NCBI RefSeq assembly: GCF_004136575.1
Contig: NZ_NOIQ01000004.1
Span: forward strand, 56,439 to 120,438
Reading direction: 5' to 3'
Length of the DNA stretch: 64,000 bases
Source of the DNA: Rothia koreensis
GTDB lineage: Bacteria > Actinomycetota > Actinomycetes > Actinomycetales > Micrococcaceae
Each line of letters begins with the position of its first letter. Within the stretch, counting starts at the first letter, position 1. The notes beneath the pieces are model-generated. The model did no database searches. It had not been told where the DNA came from and saw only the letters and a program-made list of their open reading frames with translations. A program made the translations under genes and the position numbers. Shown here piece after piece: positions 17,492 through 26,729 of this stretch.

Positions 17492-18210
17492 CCCATGACC
17501 GCGCTGCGGATCCGTCACGGATCCGCGTCCTGGTGGCCGACGACGAGAAGCTCATGAGAGCCGGTCTGCGATTGATGATCGACGGCACGAACGGCGTGTC
17601 CGTGGTCGGCGAAGCCGCCGACGGTGCACAAGCGATCGACCAGGTCGAACGGCTGGACCCCGACGTCGTGCTCATGGACATCCGCATGCCGGGAACGGAC
17701 GGAATCGAGGCGACGCGTCGTCTGAGGCAGGCAGACGTTCGTGCACACGTCGTCGTGCTGACAGCTTTCGAAACCGACACCTTCTTGCTGGATGCGCTGC
17801 GCGCCGGGGCCGTGTCCTTCCTCCTCAAGGACTCGCCGCCCGAACAGGTGGTCCAAGCCGTCCACGACGCCGCCCAAGGGGAGTCGCGCTTCTCCCCGAC
17901 CGTGTTGCAACGCCTGGTCCGGCTGGCTGCGGAGGAAACGCCGGACCGTCCCGTACAGGAGCTCCCGGGCGGGCCACCCGGTCCCGCCGCAGCTGACTAC
18001 TCGGCCTATGCCCCTGACGGGCTCACCACCCGTGAGTGGGAAGTGGCCCGACTCGTGGCCCAGGGACTGACCAACTCGGACATCGGGGACGCCTTGTTCC
18101 TGTCCCTGCCGACCGTGAAGACTCACGTGGCCCACTTGTTCGAGAAACTCCGGGTGACCAACCGAGTGCAGCTGGCTCTCAAGGTGTTGGAGATCGACGG
18201 CGCGAGCTGA
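17488..18210 (+). CDS. NarL/FixJ-type response regulator
   Basis: This 240-aa regulator has a receiver domain with acidic pocket VADDEK, phospho-acceptor Asp in VLMDIRMPG, conserved Thr in VLTAFE and Lys in FLLKDSPP. After a Pro/Gly-rich linker comes the LuxR helix-turn-helix (LTTREWEVARLVAQGLTN, then SLPTVKTHVAHLFEKL). The start is the GTG at 17488, which overlaps the kinase stop (GTGA) and follows GGAGGAAA. The pair is an obvious cognate system. No target operator could be deduced from the window. Confidence 0.93.
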   Translation: MTHDRAADPSRIRVLVADDEKLMRAGLRLMIDGTNGVSVVGEAADGAQAIDQVERLDPDVVLMDIRMPGTDGIEATRRLRQADVRAHVVVLTAFETDTFLLDALRAGAVSFLLKDSPPEQVVQAVHDAAQGESRFSPTVLQRLVRLAAEETPDRPVQELPGGPPGPAAADYSAYAPDGLTTREWEVARLVAQGLTNSDIGDALFLSLPTVKTHVAHLFEKLRVTNRVQLALKVLEIDGAS

Positions 18211-18236
18211 CACCCCGGACCCGGCGTGACGAAGGT

Positions 18237-19790
18237 TCAGGCGACGGCGAACCGGGTCAGTGCGGCGTCGGGCCGAACCTCGGGCAGAGCGGATCTGAAC
18301 ATGCGGTAGTAGACCAGTTCTTCCTTGCTGCGGATCTCGGGGGCACCGGGTGCCACGGTTTCCGCGGAGAACTCGGCGTCGTCGATGTCATGACCGACCC
18401 GGTCAAGGAACCCCTGGGCCCCACTGCCGGTCCCGAATTGTTCCTTGCGCCGAAAGAGCAGATGCTCCGGGAGCCACCCCCGAAATGCCCTCCGCAGGTG
18501 AACCTTTTCCATTCCGTCGCTCTCGAGCCCCTTGAGACGGGCGGGCAGGGACATGGCGTGCGAGATGACGTCGCGGTCGAGGAAGGGCACGCGGGCTTCC
18601 AGCCCATGGGCCATCGTGACCCGGTCGCACCTCTGAAGATTGAGCCCGTGCAGTCCCTCGATGGTGCGCCTCAACTCCTCGTCGAGTTCCACGGGCGAAG
18701 CGAACTGTTCATGGTAGTACCCGTACCCCGCGAACAGTTCGTCCGCACCCTCGCCCGTGAGAACGGCTTTGACGTGGTGGGACGTCATCTTCGAGAGGAA
18801 CCAGTTGGGCACCGCGCTGCGAACCAGGCTCGCGTCGAAGGATTCGATGGACCCGACGACGTCGGGCAGGGCCTCCCGAGCGGCGTCTTCGTCCAAAAGT
18901 TCCTCGTGGTGGTCCGTCCCCAGGTATTCCGCGGTCTCCCGTGCCGCGAGCAGGTCGGGTGACGTCCGCGTTCCCACCGCAAAGGTTTTCAGCGTTCTGC
19001 CCTGACGAGCGCAGTGGTCGGCCGCGATCGCGGCAACCAGACCGGAATCGAGTCCGCCGGAGAGGAAGACCCCGACCTCGACGTCGGCCATGAGGTGCCT
19101 CCGCACCGAGTCCGCGACGGCGTCGAAGGTGGCCTGCTCGAGGGCTTCGTCCGAACCGTGCTGGCCGTCCCTCGACGTCCCGAGCTGGTCTTCGACCCGG
19201 TCGGGAATCGCCTCGGCAAAACGATGCAGCCCCTCGTGCGGAGTCCACCAGAACCCTGGAGGGAAGACCTCGACCAGTGGCTGCACCTCTGGGTCGAAGG
19301 CTTTGAGCTCGGAAGCGAAGACGGTGCCGTGCTCGGTGCGCGCCCAGTAGAGGGGCTTGATGCCGACGGCGTCCCTCGCCGCCACGAACTCCCCGTCCTC
19401 GGTCGCCGCGCAGAGGGCGAACATGCCGCGCAGGCTCTCCAGCGCGGCCGGCCCACCGGTTCGCAGGACCGCGAGCGCGGCCGCGGAGTCTGAACGCGAG
19501 TCGAAGGCCTCCGGCATCTCTTCGCGGAGGCCTTGGTGATTGTAGATTTCCCCGTTGCACACGAGGACCCAGTCGGAGGGACCGCGCGTTCCGCCCAGGG
19601 GCTGGTGTCCGCTGTCGACGTCGACGATCGAGAGCCGACGGTGGCCCAACCACGCCATGTCTCCGACGTGTCGGAGCCCGACGTCGTCCGGCCCTCGGTG
19701 AGCGATCATGTCGAGGGCGCGCTCCCCCATTGTGCCGTTGTCTGCCGTTGATTCCTTTGCGTCATGGAAGACGCCCACTATGCCGCACAT
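18237..19790 (-). CDS. asnB: Glutamine-hydrolysing asparagine synthetase
   Basis: This 517-aa protein starts at ATG 19790, giving MCGIVGVF with the N-terminal nucleophile Cys2. The frame continues upstream, but only this start exposes the cysteine. The class II glutaminase domain has AHRGPDD, GHRRLSI and VCNGEIYNH. The synthetase domain has the pyrophosphate loop LSGGLDSG and TGEGADELFAGY. Length is close to E. coli AsnB. It converts aspartate, ATP and glutamine to asparagine. The gene ends 26 bp from the converging response regulator. Confidence 0.93.
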   Translation of the reverse strand: MCGIVGVFHDAKESTADNGTMGERALDMIAHRGPDDVGLRHVGDMAWLGHRRLSIVDVDSGHQPLGGTRGPSDWVLVCNGEIYNHQGLREEMPEAFDSRSDSAAALAVLRTGGPAALESLRGMFALCAATEDGEFVAARDAVGIKPLYWARTEHGTVFASELKAFDPEVQPLVEVFPPGFWWTPHEGLHRFAEAIPDRVEDQLGTSRDGQHGSDEALEQATFDAVADSVRRHLMADVEVGVFLSGGLDSGLVAAIAADHCARQGRTLKTFAVGTRTSPDLLAARETAEYLGTDHHEELLDEDAAREALPDVVGSIESFDASLVRSAVPNWFLSKMTSHHVKAVLTGEGADELFAGYGYYHEQFASPVELDEELRRTIEGLHGLNLQRCDRVTMAHGLEARVPFLDRDVISHAMSLPARLKGLESDGMEKVHLRRAFRGWLPEHLLFRRKEQFGTGSGAQGFLDRVGHDIDDAEFSAETVAPGAPEIRSKEELVYYRMFRSALPEVRPDAALTRFAVA

Positions 19791-19869
19791 GGTTTCGACC
19801 GTAGGACCTCGTTGCCATAACGAACAACGCTGGTTGCTGTATACGCACGCGTGGTGCGAGGATGTGCCC

Positions 19870-20646
19870 ATGGTCGGCGACAATCTCTCCAGCGTGCATC
19901 GGGCACTCACTATCCTTCGGATACTCGGCGAAGGCCCCCTCGGAGTCCAGGAGGTGGCAACCGAGATGGGCAAGGAAAAGAGCCAGGTGTCCAGGACGCT
20001 GAAGGTTCTGGCGGAAGAAGGGTTCATCGAGCGCGACCCCCGGACACTGCGGTACGGCATCGGGTGGCAGGTCCTGGCCCTGGCAACGTCGGCCGGGGAC
20101 GAGAGGCTGCACCGCGAGGCGCCCCGGGTGCTCAGGTCGTTGGCGCGCGGCGTCGGCGAGCCCGCCTACCTCACGGTATTGTCCGGCCGCGGCGCCATGA
20201 CCCTGCTGACCGAGAGAACCTCGCGCGGCATCCAGGCCCACGAGTGGGTCGGGCGAACCTCTCCCCTGCCATGCACCTCCGCCGGGCGGGCGCTCATGGT
20301 CGACATGGATGAAGCGGACCTGCGCTCGATCCTTGGCGACGACGCCGACCCGCTCCCCGGAACCCGGTCGGCGCCGCAGGACATACCGGCCCTGGTCAGA
20401 CGCCTGCGACGCGAGCGTGCCCGAGGCTTCGCGGTGGCCCGCGAAGAATCCGAGCCCGGGCTGGTCGCGATTGCGGCACCCGTCCGGAACCACCGCGGAG
20501 AGGTGGCCGCCGCCATCAACGTCTCGGCACCTGCTTTTCGCATGCCCCGAGCGACCATCGAGACTTCGGCCCCGTTGGTGGTCGCTGCGGCCGACGAGCT
20601 CTCGGCGGCCATCGGTTCGTCGACTGAGGCCTCGGCCGGCAGCTGA
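19870..20646 (+). CDS. IclR-family transcriptional regulator
   Basis: This 258-aa regulator has an N-terminal winged helix (SSVHRALTILRILGEGPLG, then EVATEMGKEKSQVSRTLKVL) and an IclR effector domain ending in APVRNHRGEVAAAINVS. The start is ATG 19870 with a weak GAGG upstream; the frame extends further but overlaps the asnB promoter. It converges on the zinc dehydrogenase gene and flanks the C4 sugar-acid locus, so control of that locus is likely but inferred. Confidence 0.88.
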   Translation: MVGDNLSSVHRALTILRILGEGPLGVQEVATEMGKEKSQVSRTLKVLAEEGFIERDPRTLRYGIGWQVLALATSAGDERLHREAPRVLRSLARGVGEPAYLTVLSGRGAMTLLTERTSRGIQAHEWVGRTSPLPCTSAGRALMVDMDEADLRSILGDDADPLPGTRSAPQDIPALVRRLRRERARGFAVAREESEPGLVAIAAPVRNHRGEVAAAINVSAPAFRMPRATIETSAPLVVAAADELSAAIGSSTEASAGS

Positions 20647-20681
20647 GTGCGGCGGGCTGATTCCGAGCACGGCTCCGTCGG

Positions 20682-21695
20682 TTACGGCTCCATGATGAGT
20701 TTGATCGTCGTTCCGGGGCCGTGCGATGCCATGCGAGTGATGGCCTCCGCCCCCTCGGCCAAGTCCATCCGGTCGGTGACCATGAGTTCCGCAATATCCG
20801 GCCGCTCGGCCAGGAGCTCCGCGGCCACGTCGAAATCTTCTCGGGTGTACATGGCCGTACCCACGAAAGCGATCTCCTGGACCTGGAGCTCACCAACGGG
20901 GACAGGGACTTCCGTATTGAACACGGCAACCTGGACCACCGTTCCGCCCGGGGCGCACCGACGGACCGCTTCGGCGACCAACGGAGCATGCCCGGCCGCC
21001 ACGAAAACGGTATCGAAGAGCTCCCCGCGGTCCGAGACGGCGTCGGGCTGAAGCACGTCTGAGGCCCCCATGGCCTTGAGCATGTCGGAATTCTGCCCTC
21101 GCGGTTCACTGACCGTCACTCGGCCGGGAGAAACGTGCTGGAGAACGGCCGTGACCAGCGCGCCGATGGTTCCCCCGCCCATCACCAAGTGACTGGGCTG
21201 CCTCCCGTGCTCAGGCGTGGCTCGGACCTGACGCACGGCGTGGGCCGCGACCGCCAGGGGCTCCACGAGGGCCAGCGCGTAATCCGGAATTCGGCCGGAA
21301 ACGGGCAACACGGTGTACGCCGGCACTCGGACGTATTCCGCGAAGGACCCGTCCCATTCGGCTATTCCGAGCATCTGCTTTTTGGGGCACAAGTTGTGTC
21401 GGCCTGTCGTGCAGTACTCGCAGGTTCGGCAGAAACGCTGGGGCTCGACGACGACGCGCTGTCCGACCACAGTATCGTCAACCTGCTCGCCGACTTCCGT
21501 GACGACTCCGCCCACCTCGTGCCCTGAGATGAGCGGAGGGAACCTGAACGGGTGCGTCCCGCGGAGCGCGGAAAGATCGGAACCGCACGAACCGGTCGAC
21601 AGCACCTGGACCACCACGTCCTCGGGTCCCGGGCTGGGATAGGGGATGTCGACCACGGACGCTGTTCCCTCGAGATCGAATTCAATAGCGCGCAT
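20682..21695 (-). CDS. Zinc-dependent medium-chain dehydrogenase
   Basis: This 337-aa MDR enzyme has catalytic zinc ligands in GSCGSDLSALRG and GHEVGG, and structural zinc cysteines in FCRTCEYCTTGRHNLC. The cofactor loop is GGGTIGALV and the Glu in VEPLA is present. It resembles threonine/sorbitol dehydrogenases. It is the second gene of a minus-strand unit after the KDG-permease-family transporter (71-bp gap). In this neighbourhood it probably oxidises a four-carbon sugar acid or alcohol, taking the place of the LtnD-type dehydrogenase usually found with OtnK/OtnC. Confidence 0.88.
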   Translation of the reverse strand: MRAIEFDLEGTASVVDIPYPSPGPEDVVVQVLSTGSCGSDLSALRGTHPFRFPPLISGHEVGGVVTEVGEQVDDTVVGQRVVVEPQRFCRTCEYCTTGRHNLCPKKQMLGIAEWDGSFAEYVRVPAYTVLPVSGRIPDYALALVEPLAVAAHAVRQVRATPEHGRQPSHLVMGGGTIGALVTAVLQHVSPGRVTVSEPRGQNSDMLKAMGASDVLQPDAVSDRGELFDTVFVAAGHAPLVAEAVRRCAPGGTVVQVAVFNTEVPVPVGELQVQEIAFVGTAMYTREDFDVAAELLAERPDIAELMVTDRMDLAEGAEAITRMASHGPGTTIKLIMEP

Positions 21696-21766
21696 TTCTT
21701 CTCCTCATCATTTCTTCAAGCGGTCGGGGCGAAGGACCGGACTGGACCCAAGCGGGGCACGATGCT

Positions 21767-22783
21767 TCATTCCCCCACAGCCCCATTGAGAGCCGGATCT
21801 TCGTATTCGTGCGCGGGGTCGATCCCGCGCTTCATTTGCCAGCGGTAGAACAGGGCCGTCACGACGGGGGTGAGAAGTGCCGTGATGACCACGGATCCGG
21901 CGACCTGCACAGTTGCCGTCTCGACGATGGAGTTCATGGAGGGGTCGGCCGCGGCCACGACCGCCGGTGTTGCCACGGCGGCTCCGGCCGTGGAGGACTC
22001 GGCGACTCCCGAAATCAGATTGCGGCGTGGTCTGGGGCGCCGGGACAGCACCTGCACCAACCAGAGCAACAGAACGGCGAAGCCACCGGAGAGAAGCAGG
22101 GTGAAGAATCCGAGCAGAATTCCGGAGGGACCCGCAGACGCAATGTCCCGAAAATTGATGCCCGCGCCCAGGGGGAATGCGAAGAAGGGGATCAAGAGCT
22201 TTTCCCCACTCTTCAGGAACGTCCGGATGTCCGGGTCGAGGTTCCCGAGCACGAACCCCAGAAACACTGGAGCCAGTACGGCCACGAAGGACAACAGCGG
22301 GATATTGGCCATCCCCGCTGCTCCGAGGACGAGCAGTGTGAGAAATGGGCCGTCATTCAGGCAGATGACGGCAACGGCCCCTCGATCCGTCTTGTTCCCG
22401 AATTCCTGAGTCAGGGCCGCATAGAGGCCCGTATTCGAATTGCTCATGGCAGCGACGATCGCGAGCGGAGTCAGCGTCCATAGCGTGCCATCCGGCATGA
22501 AGACGCCGGCAACGATCCCGACCAGGATTGCAGCCAAGAGCTTGCCGATGAGAATCGCGAACCCCTTCTCCGCGACCGGCGCGGCCGCGCGGACGGGCAA
22601 CTGCGCCCCCATGCACACCAGGAAGACGCCGATGACCGCCATCGCACCGTCCTTGAACAACGCCTCGGTGAACCCACCGATGTCCAGCGCGCCGGGGGCC
22701 AAGGTATTCAGCAGCGCTCCCAGGAGCAGGGGCACGATCATCAGCCCACCCGGTATCTTCTCGACTCTCGCGAGGATTTTCAT
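21767..22783 (-). CDS. 2-keto-3-deoxygluconate permease family transporter
   Basis: This 338-aa protein has about ten membrane segments. It begins MKILARVEKIPGGLMIVPL and contains MSNSNTGLYAALT and GDPDIR-like signatures of the KdgT family. ATG 22783 is preceded by a near-perfect AAGGAG at 6 bp. It carries sugar acids with protons. Its position beside otnK/otnC suggests a four-carbon acid (threonate, erythronate or similar) rather than KDG. It is first in its operon and faces the divergent otnK gene across a regulatory region. Confidence 0.9.
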   Translation of the reverse strand: MKILARVEKIPGGLMIVPLLLGALLNTLAPGALDIGGFTEALFKDGAMAVIGVFLVCMGAQLPVRAAAPVAEKGFAILIGKLLAAILVGIVAGVFMPDGTLWTLTPLAIVAAMSNSNTGLYAALTQEFGNKTDRGAVAVICLNDGPFLTLLVLGAAGMANIPLLSFVAVLAPVFLGFVLGNLDPDIRTFLKSGEKLLIPFFAFPLGAGINFRDIASAGPSGILLGFFTLLLSGGFAVLLLWLVQVLSRRPRPRRNLISGVAESSTAGAAVATPAVVAAADPSMNSIVETATVQVAGSVVITALLTPVVTALFYRWQMKRGIDPAHEYEDPALNGAVGE

Positions 22784-23113
22784 AGCTCTCCTTTGAGTAC
22801 CGACGGGCCGCACCGAATCACACGACACTGCGTTGATGATGATTCGTTCTGTTAGATGTCCGACAAGTATTCACATTTTCTAACATGTGGTCAAGGGCCG
22901 AAGCTGCCGATTTCACCTGCAGTTTCGCCTGGTTTACCGCCCGACGGCTCCGCAAAAGTGACACGACCCGCACGTCGGAGCGGGCAAATGTTAATTCTTG
23001 TGATAGCGTGGCACATGGTCGTCGGAACGTCGCCAAGGCACGAACGATCACGACGTCGTGGCGCACAGTCGACCAGCGAGCGCACAGTTCACATGCCCAC
23101 GGGAGGTACACAC
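22784..23113. promoter_or_regulatory. Divergent control region of the C4 sugar-acid locus
   Basis: This 330-bp spacer holds the inverted repeat TGTTAGA (22850-22856) / TCTAACA (22879-22885) near the permease. It also holds a perfect 12-bp palindrome CACGACGTCGTG (23049-23060) near otnK. A TGTGATAGCG extended -10-like element (about 22999-23008) could drive otnK. TGTTA half-sites are typical of DeoR-family operators. The palindrome may bind the IclR protein. Which regulator binds which site is inferred. Confidence 0.55.
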
Positions 23114-24436
23114 ATGAAGCTTCGCCTGGGAGTCATCGCGGACGATTTCACCGGCGCCACCGACATCGCCGGATTCTTGGTGTCTGCCGGGTTGCGTACC
23201 GTCCAGCTCAACCAGCCGTCCGCCGAAGAGGTCCTGAGGACCGCCGAAATCTCGGAAGCCGAAGCCATCGTCGTCGGCCTGAAGACACGTTCTGCGCCGT
23301 CCCGCCAGGCCGTGGACGCGAGTCTCGAAGCCGCCCGAGCGCTGCGCACTGCGGGCGCGAAACGGTTCGTGTTCAAGTATTGCTCGACCTTCGACAGCAC
23401 GGCACAGGGGAACATCGGACCCGTCACGGACGCACTTCTCGATGATCTCGGCCTCGACTTCACTGTGGTGGTCCCCGCTCTGCCGGTCAACGGCCGAACG
23501 GTCTACCGTGGGCACCTCTTCGTGGGCGACGATCCGCTCGATGAATCCGGGATGCGTCATCATCCGGTAACACCCATGACGGATTCGAATCTCGTGAGGC
23601 TCATGAGCGCGCAGAGCAGAGGACACGCAATCGCTGTCCCGTACGACGTCGTCCGCCAAGGAGCAGAAGCCGTCCGGTCGTCTCTCGACGACGCACGCTC
23701 CGGCGGGGCCCGATATGCAGTCCTGGACACGCTCGAGGAGAGCCATCTCCAGACCATCGGCGAGGCCTGCAAGGACATGGTTTTGGTCACCGGCGGTTCA
23801 GGCGTCGGTGGCGCCGTAGGTCGTGTGCTCGCCTCCGACATGGACCGTTCCGCGGCGCGGCCGGCACCCACGGATTCTTGGATCGGTACCGCCGGCCCTG
23901 GCATCGTGCTTTCGGGCTCCGCGTCGGAGATGACCAACCGCCAGGTCGCCAGGTACCGAGAGCTTGCCCCTGCCCTGCCCCTGGACGTCGGCAGAATCAT
24001 TGCGGACGGGCCCGCTTATCTCGAGGAAGTGCTCGCCTGGGTCGGAGGCAACGGCCCGAGCGTGACTCGGCTCGATCCCCTGGTGTACGCCACCGCAGGG
24101 GCCGAACGCGTGAGAAGCCTCCAGCGGGAGCACGGCGCCGAGAGGACGTCGGAGGCCATCGAAGAGTTCTTCGCGCAGATCGCCCACGGGGTGCTCGAGA
24201 ACGGATACACGCGGTTCGTCGTCGCCGGAGGCGAGACCTCGGGAGCCGTGACGCAAGCATTGGGCGTCAGCGCATTCCGCGTCGGGCCCCAAATCGCCCC
24301 AGGGGTCCCCTGGACGAAGAGCACCGACGGACGGCTCGACCTGGCCCTCAAATCCGGGAACTTCGGCGACGAGGATTTTTTCTCGTCGGCGCAGAACACC
24401 ATGCGGGAAGGACGCAACTTCCATGATCCCCGATGA
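23114..24436 (+). CDS. otnK: 3-oxo-tetronate 4-kinase (four-carbon acid sugar kinase)
   Basis: This 440-aa protein has the OtnK (formerly DUF1537) hallmarks: N-terminal LGVIADDFTGATDIAG, FKYCSTFDSTAQGNIG, and the C-terminal nucleotide-binding VVAGGETSGAV with the closing LALKSGNFG. It phosphorylates 3-oxo-tetronate, an intermediate of threonate/erythronate breakdown. ATG 23114 follows GGGAGG; upstream in-frame starts lack ribosome sites. The 3' end overlaps the DeoR-family gene by 14 bp, so both are one transcript with otnC. Confidence 0.93.
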   Translation: MKLRLGVIADDFTGATDIAGFLVSAGLRTVQLNQPSAEEVLRTAEISEAEAIVVGLKTRSAPSRQAVDASLEAARALRTAGAKRFVFKYCSTFDSTAQGNIGPVTDALLDDLGLDFTVVVPALPVNGRTVYRGHLFVGDDPLDESGMRHHPVTPMTDSNLVRLMSAQSRGHAIAVPYDVVRQGAEAVRSSLDDARSGGARYAVLDTLEESHLQTIGEACKDMVLVTGGSGVGGAVGRVLASDMDRSAARPAPTDSWIGTAGPGIVLSGSASEMTNRQVARYRELAPALPLDVGRIIADGPAYLEEVLAWVGGNGPSVTRLDPLVYATAGAERVRSLQREHGAERTSEAIEEFFAQIAHGVLENGYTRFVVAGGETSGAVTQALGVSAFRVGPQIAPGVPWTKSTDGRLDLALKSGNFGDEDFFSSAQNTMREGRNFHDPR

Positions 24437-25220
24437 AAGACGACGCCGCCTGCTCCACATCGTTGAGGAACGAGGATCGGTGAGCGTGGCAGACCTGACC
24501 GAGCATTTGGGCGTCTCCCACATGACCGTTCGTCGAGACATCAGGCTTCTGGAGGAATCCGGACGTCTGAGATCCGTCGCCGGCGGCGTCTCTCTGCCGT
24601 CTCGCCTGGAGCTGGATGCGCCCCACCACGCGAAGATCGGCATGCGACCGGACGAGAAGGACGCCATCGCCAGGGCCGCCGTTCGACTCGTCGCCCCCGC
24701 AGACCTGGTTTATCTCGACGCGGGAACCACTACCTTGGCGATCGCCCACCACCTGGCGCGCGAGGCGGCGCAGTCCGCGGATCGTTCCTTTGCGCCGTCC
24801 GTGGTCACCAACGATTTGGCCGTTGCTGGAGCCATTGCCGAGCACTCAAGCCTGCGTGTCCAACTTTTGGGCGGACAGGTCGACAACGCCAATCTGGCCA
24901 CCCACGGAGCAACCACGGCCGAGGAGCTCAGGAGACTCAATATCGACTTGGCATTCGTGTCCACGTCGTCCTTCGACCTCCGAGGCATATCAGTACCCAC
25001 CGAAGAAAAACTCGTGGTCAAAAGGGCCATCAGCGAAAGTTCCCGTCGACTCTATCTGACGACCGACAGCCGCAAATACGGCAAGGTCGCTGCCTTCAAG
25101 GCCATCCCCTTCGAGTCGTTCGACGGAATCATCACCGACTCGGATTTTCCGGAATCGGCCAGGGACCATGCGCGTCAACTGGGTGTGGAGGTCGATTGCC
25201 AGTCTGCGGCCGCCCCGTGA
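24423..25220 (+). CDS. DeoR-family transcriptional regulator
   Basis: This 265-aa protein has an N-terminal DeoR helix-turn-helix (RRRRLLHIVEERG, then VADLTEHLGVSHMTVRRDI, and the wing with VAGGVS). Its sugar-phosphate isomerase-like sensor domain holds DAGTTTLAIA, VVTNDLAVA and KRAISESSRR. The sensor normally binds a phosphorylated intermediate. It lies between otnK and otnC and overlaps otnK, so it is almost certainly the dedicated regulator of the locus. The TGTTAGA repeat at 22850-22885 is a plausible site. Confidence 0.9.
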   Translation: MIPDERRRRLLHIVEERGSVSVADLTEHLGVSHMTVRRDIRLLEESGRLRSVAGGVSLPSRLELDAPHHAKIGMRPDEKDAIARAAVRLVAPADLVYLDAGTTTLAIAHHLAREAAQSADRSFAPSVVTNDLAVAGAIAEHSSLRVQLLGGQVDNANLATHGATTAEELRRLNIDLAFVSTSSFDLRGISVPTEEKLVVKRAISESSRRLYLTTDSRKYGKVAAFKAIPFESFDGIITDSDFPESARDHARQLGVEVDCQSAAAP

Positions 25221-25284
25221 CCCGCGTGCGCTGGCGACCGGTATCCTCCGCCTTCTCGACCATCGACTGAAAAGGACCTCACCT

Positions 25285-25905
25285 GTGGGAACGAACGACA
25301 TCAAGGAAGAGATTGCGTCGCTCGGAGCAAGCCTGTTCCACCGAGGGTTCAGCGTGGGCAGCGCGGGGAACATCAGCGCGCGTGCGGACGGCGGATTCCT
25401 CATGACCCCCACGAACTCGTCATTGGGGCGCCTCTCGCCCTCGAGCCTGGCTGTCTTGGACTCTTCGTGGCGGCATACGGAAGGGCCTCGCCCGTCCAAG
25501 GAAGTTGTCATGCATCGAGCGATGTACGATGCTCGCCCCTCTGCACGCGCCGTGGTCCATTTGCACTCGACGTACGTGACCGCGCTGAGCTGCCTGGAGT
25601 CACCGGACGATACCATTCCCCCTCTCACCCCGTATTTCGTCATGCGGATAGGACAGGACGTTCCGACGGTTCCGTACTATCGCCCCGGCTCGTCGGAGAT
25701 CTATGACGAGCTCCTGGACGCGGCCCGTACCGGACCCGCGGTCATCCTGAGGAACCACGGTTCCATGGTCGCCGGCGAATCGCTCGAGGAGGCCGTCAAC
25801 GCGGCTGAGGAGCTGGAGGTTTCCGCCCAATTGGCGTATCTGCTGCTCGACAAGCCCAAACGGCCCCTGACCGAGCAGCAGGTACGCGAGCTCACGGGAC
25901 GATAG
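25285..25905 (+). CDS. otnC: 3-oxo-tetronate 4-phosphate decarboxylase (class II aldolase fold)
   Basis: This 206-aa class II aldolase/adducin-fold enzyme has metal ligands His92, His94 (VVHLHSTYV) and His158 (LRNHGSM), and the catalytic Glu73 in KEVVMH. N-terminal GSAGNISAR binds the phosphate. GTG 25285 is preceded by AAAAGGA; an upstream in-frame ATG at 25168 overlaps the DeoR gene and is unlikely. With otnK it converts 3-oxo-tetronate to dihydroxyacetone phosphate and CO2. Confidence 0.9.
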   Translation: MGTNDIKEEIASLGASLFHRGFSVGSAGNISARADGGFLMTPTNSSLGRLSPSSLAVLDSSWRHTEGPRPSKEVVMHRAMYDARPSARAVVHLHSTYVTALSCLESPDDTIPPLTPYFVMRIGQDVPTVPYYRPGSSEIYDELLDAARTGPAVILRNHGSMVAGESLEEAVNAAEELEVSAQLAYLLLDKPKRPLTEQQVRELTGR

Positions 25906-25990
25906 CGGCGGCAGTTCTTGGGCACCAGCTCCTTGGCCCCTCCCTGATCCCCCGCAGTAGCCTGGAGGGGAGCCACGGAAGGAGACTGAG

Positions 25991-26578
25991 ATGCGACGAA
26001 CTCTGGTAGTGGGAGCCTCATTGGCGTTGGCCGCGGGCCTCGCCGGGTGCGGAGACGACGACACCGATCACAAGTCCTCGTCCTCGTCCAGCGCCAGCAC
26101 CAGCGCCTCGGGCGCGTCCTCGGAGGATCTTTCGACGAAGAAGTTCCCCGTCACCTGGAATGACGCCCTGAAGACCGCCCAGGACAAGTTCGACGGCGAC
26201 GTCAGCAAGATCGAACTGGAAAAGGGCGCCTCGGGCAAGTACGAGTACAAGATCGAGTTGCTCTCCGATCAGCAGAAGTACGCGATCCAGGTTGATGCGG
26301 ATTCCGGGGACACCGTGAACGAGAAGACAGAGGACCTGGACAAGGACGAAGTGCAGTCCGAGCGGAAGTCCGACCGGATCGACATGTCCTCCGTGATCTC
26401 GCTCGACGAAGCGATGAAGAAGGCCAAGCAGGTCCAGGACGGCCCGATCAACAAGTGGAAGATCGAGGGCAAGGACCGCGGGCCCCAGTACGAATTCGAT
26501 ATCGACTCAACCAGCGGTTCCGAGGATCACGAAGTCCAGATCGATGCACACAGCGGCGACCACATCGAGGACAGCTAG
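25991..26578 (+). CDS. PepSY-domain lipoprotein
   Basis: This 195-aa secreted protein has a lipoprotein signal peptide with lipobox LAGC (Cys20), a Ser/Ala/Asp-rich spacer (about residues 22-46) and two PepSY repeats. The first ends in YAIQVDADSGDTVNEK and the second in HEVQIDAHSGDHIED. PepSY domains are thought to inhibit peptidases or act at the cell surface. ATG 25991 follows GGAAGGAGA at good spacing. A GC-rich hairpin after the stop suggests a single-gene transcript. Confidence 0.88.
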   Translation: MRRTLVVGASLALAAGLAGCGDDDTDHKSSSSSSASTSASGASSEDLSTKKFPVTWNDALKTAQDKFDGDVSKIELEKGASGKYEYKIELLSDQQKYAIQVDADSGDTVNEKTEDLDKDEVQSERKSDRIDMSSVISLDEAMKKAKQVQDGPINKWKIEGKDRGPQYEFDIDSTSGSEDHEVQIDAHSGDHIEDS

Positions 26579-26597
26579 CCCGAATCCCTCGTGACGG

Positions 26598-26620
26598 CGG
26601 GCCCGGGCGGACCGGGCCCG
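26598..26620 (+). terminator. GC-rich hairpin after the PepSY lipoprotein gene
   Basis: A perfect stem CGGGCCCGG-GCGGA-CCGGGCCCG lies 20 bp after the stop codon. There is no U-tract, so its strength as a terminator is uncertain. Confidence 0.55.
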
Positions 26621-26729
26621 GTCCGCACGGCTCCCGTCGCTGGGTGCGGGAATTCATAGGGCACCGGCCCGACCAAACGTGCTACTTTACTCATTGGTTC
26701 ACAAGCTATCGAACAGGAGGTGAGGCGCA

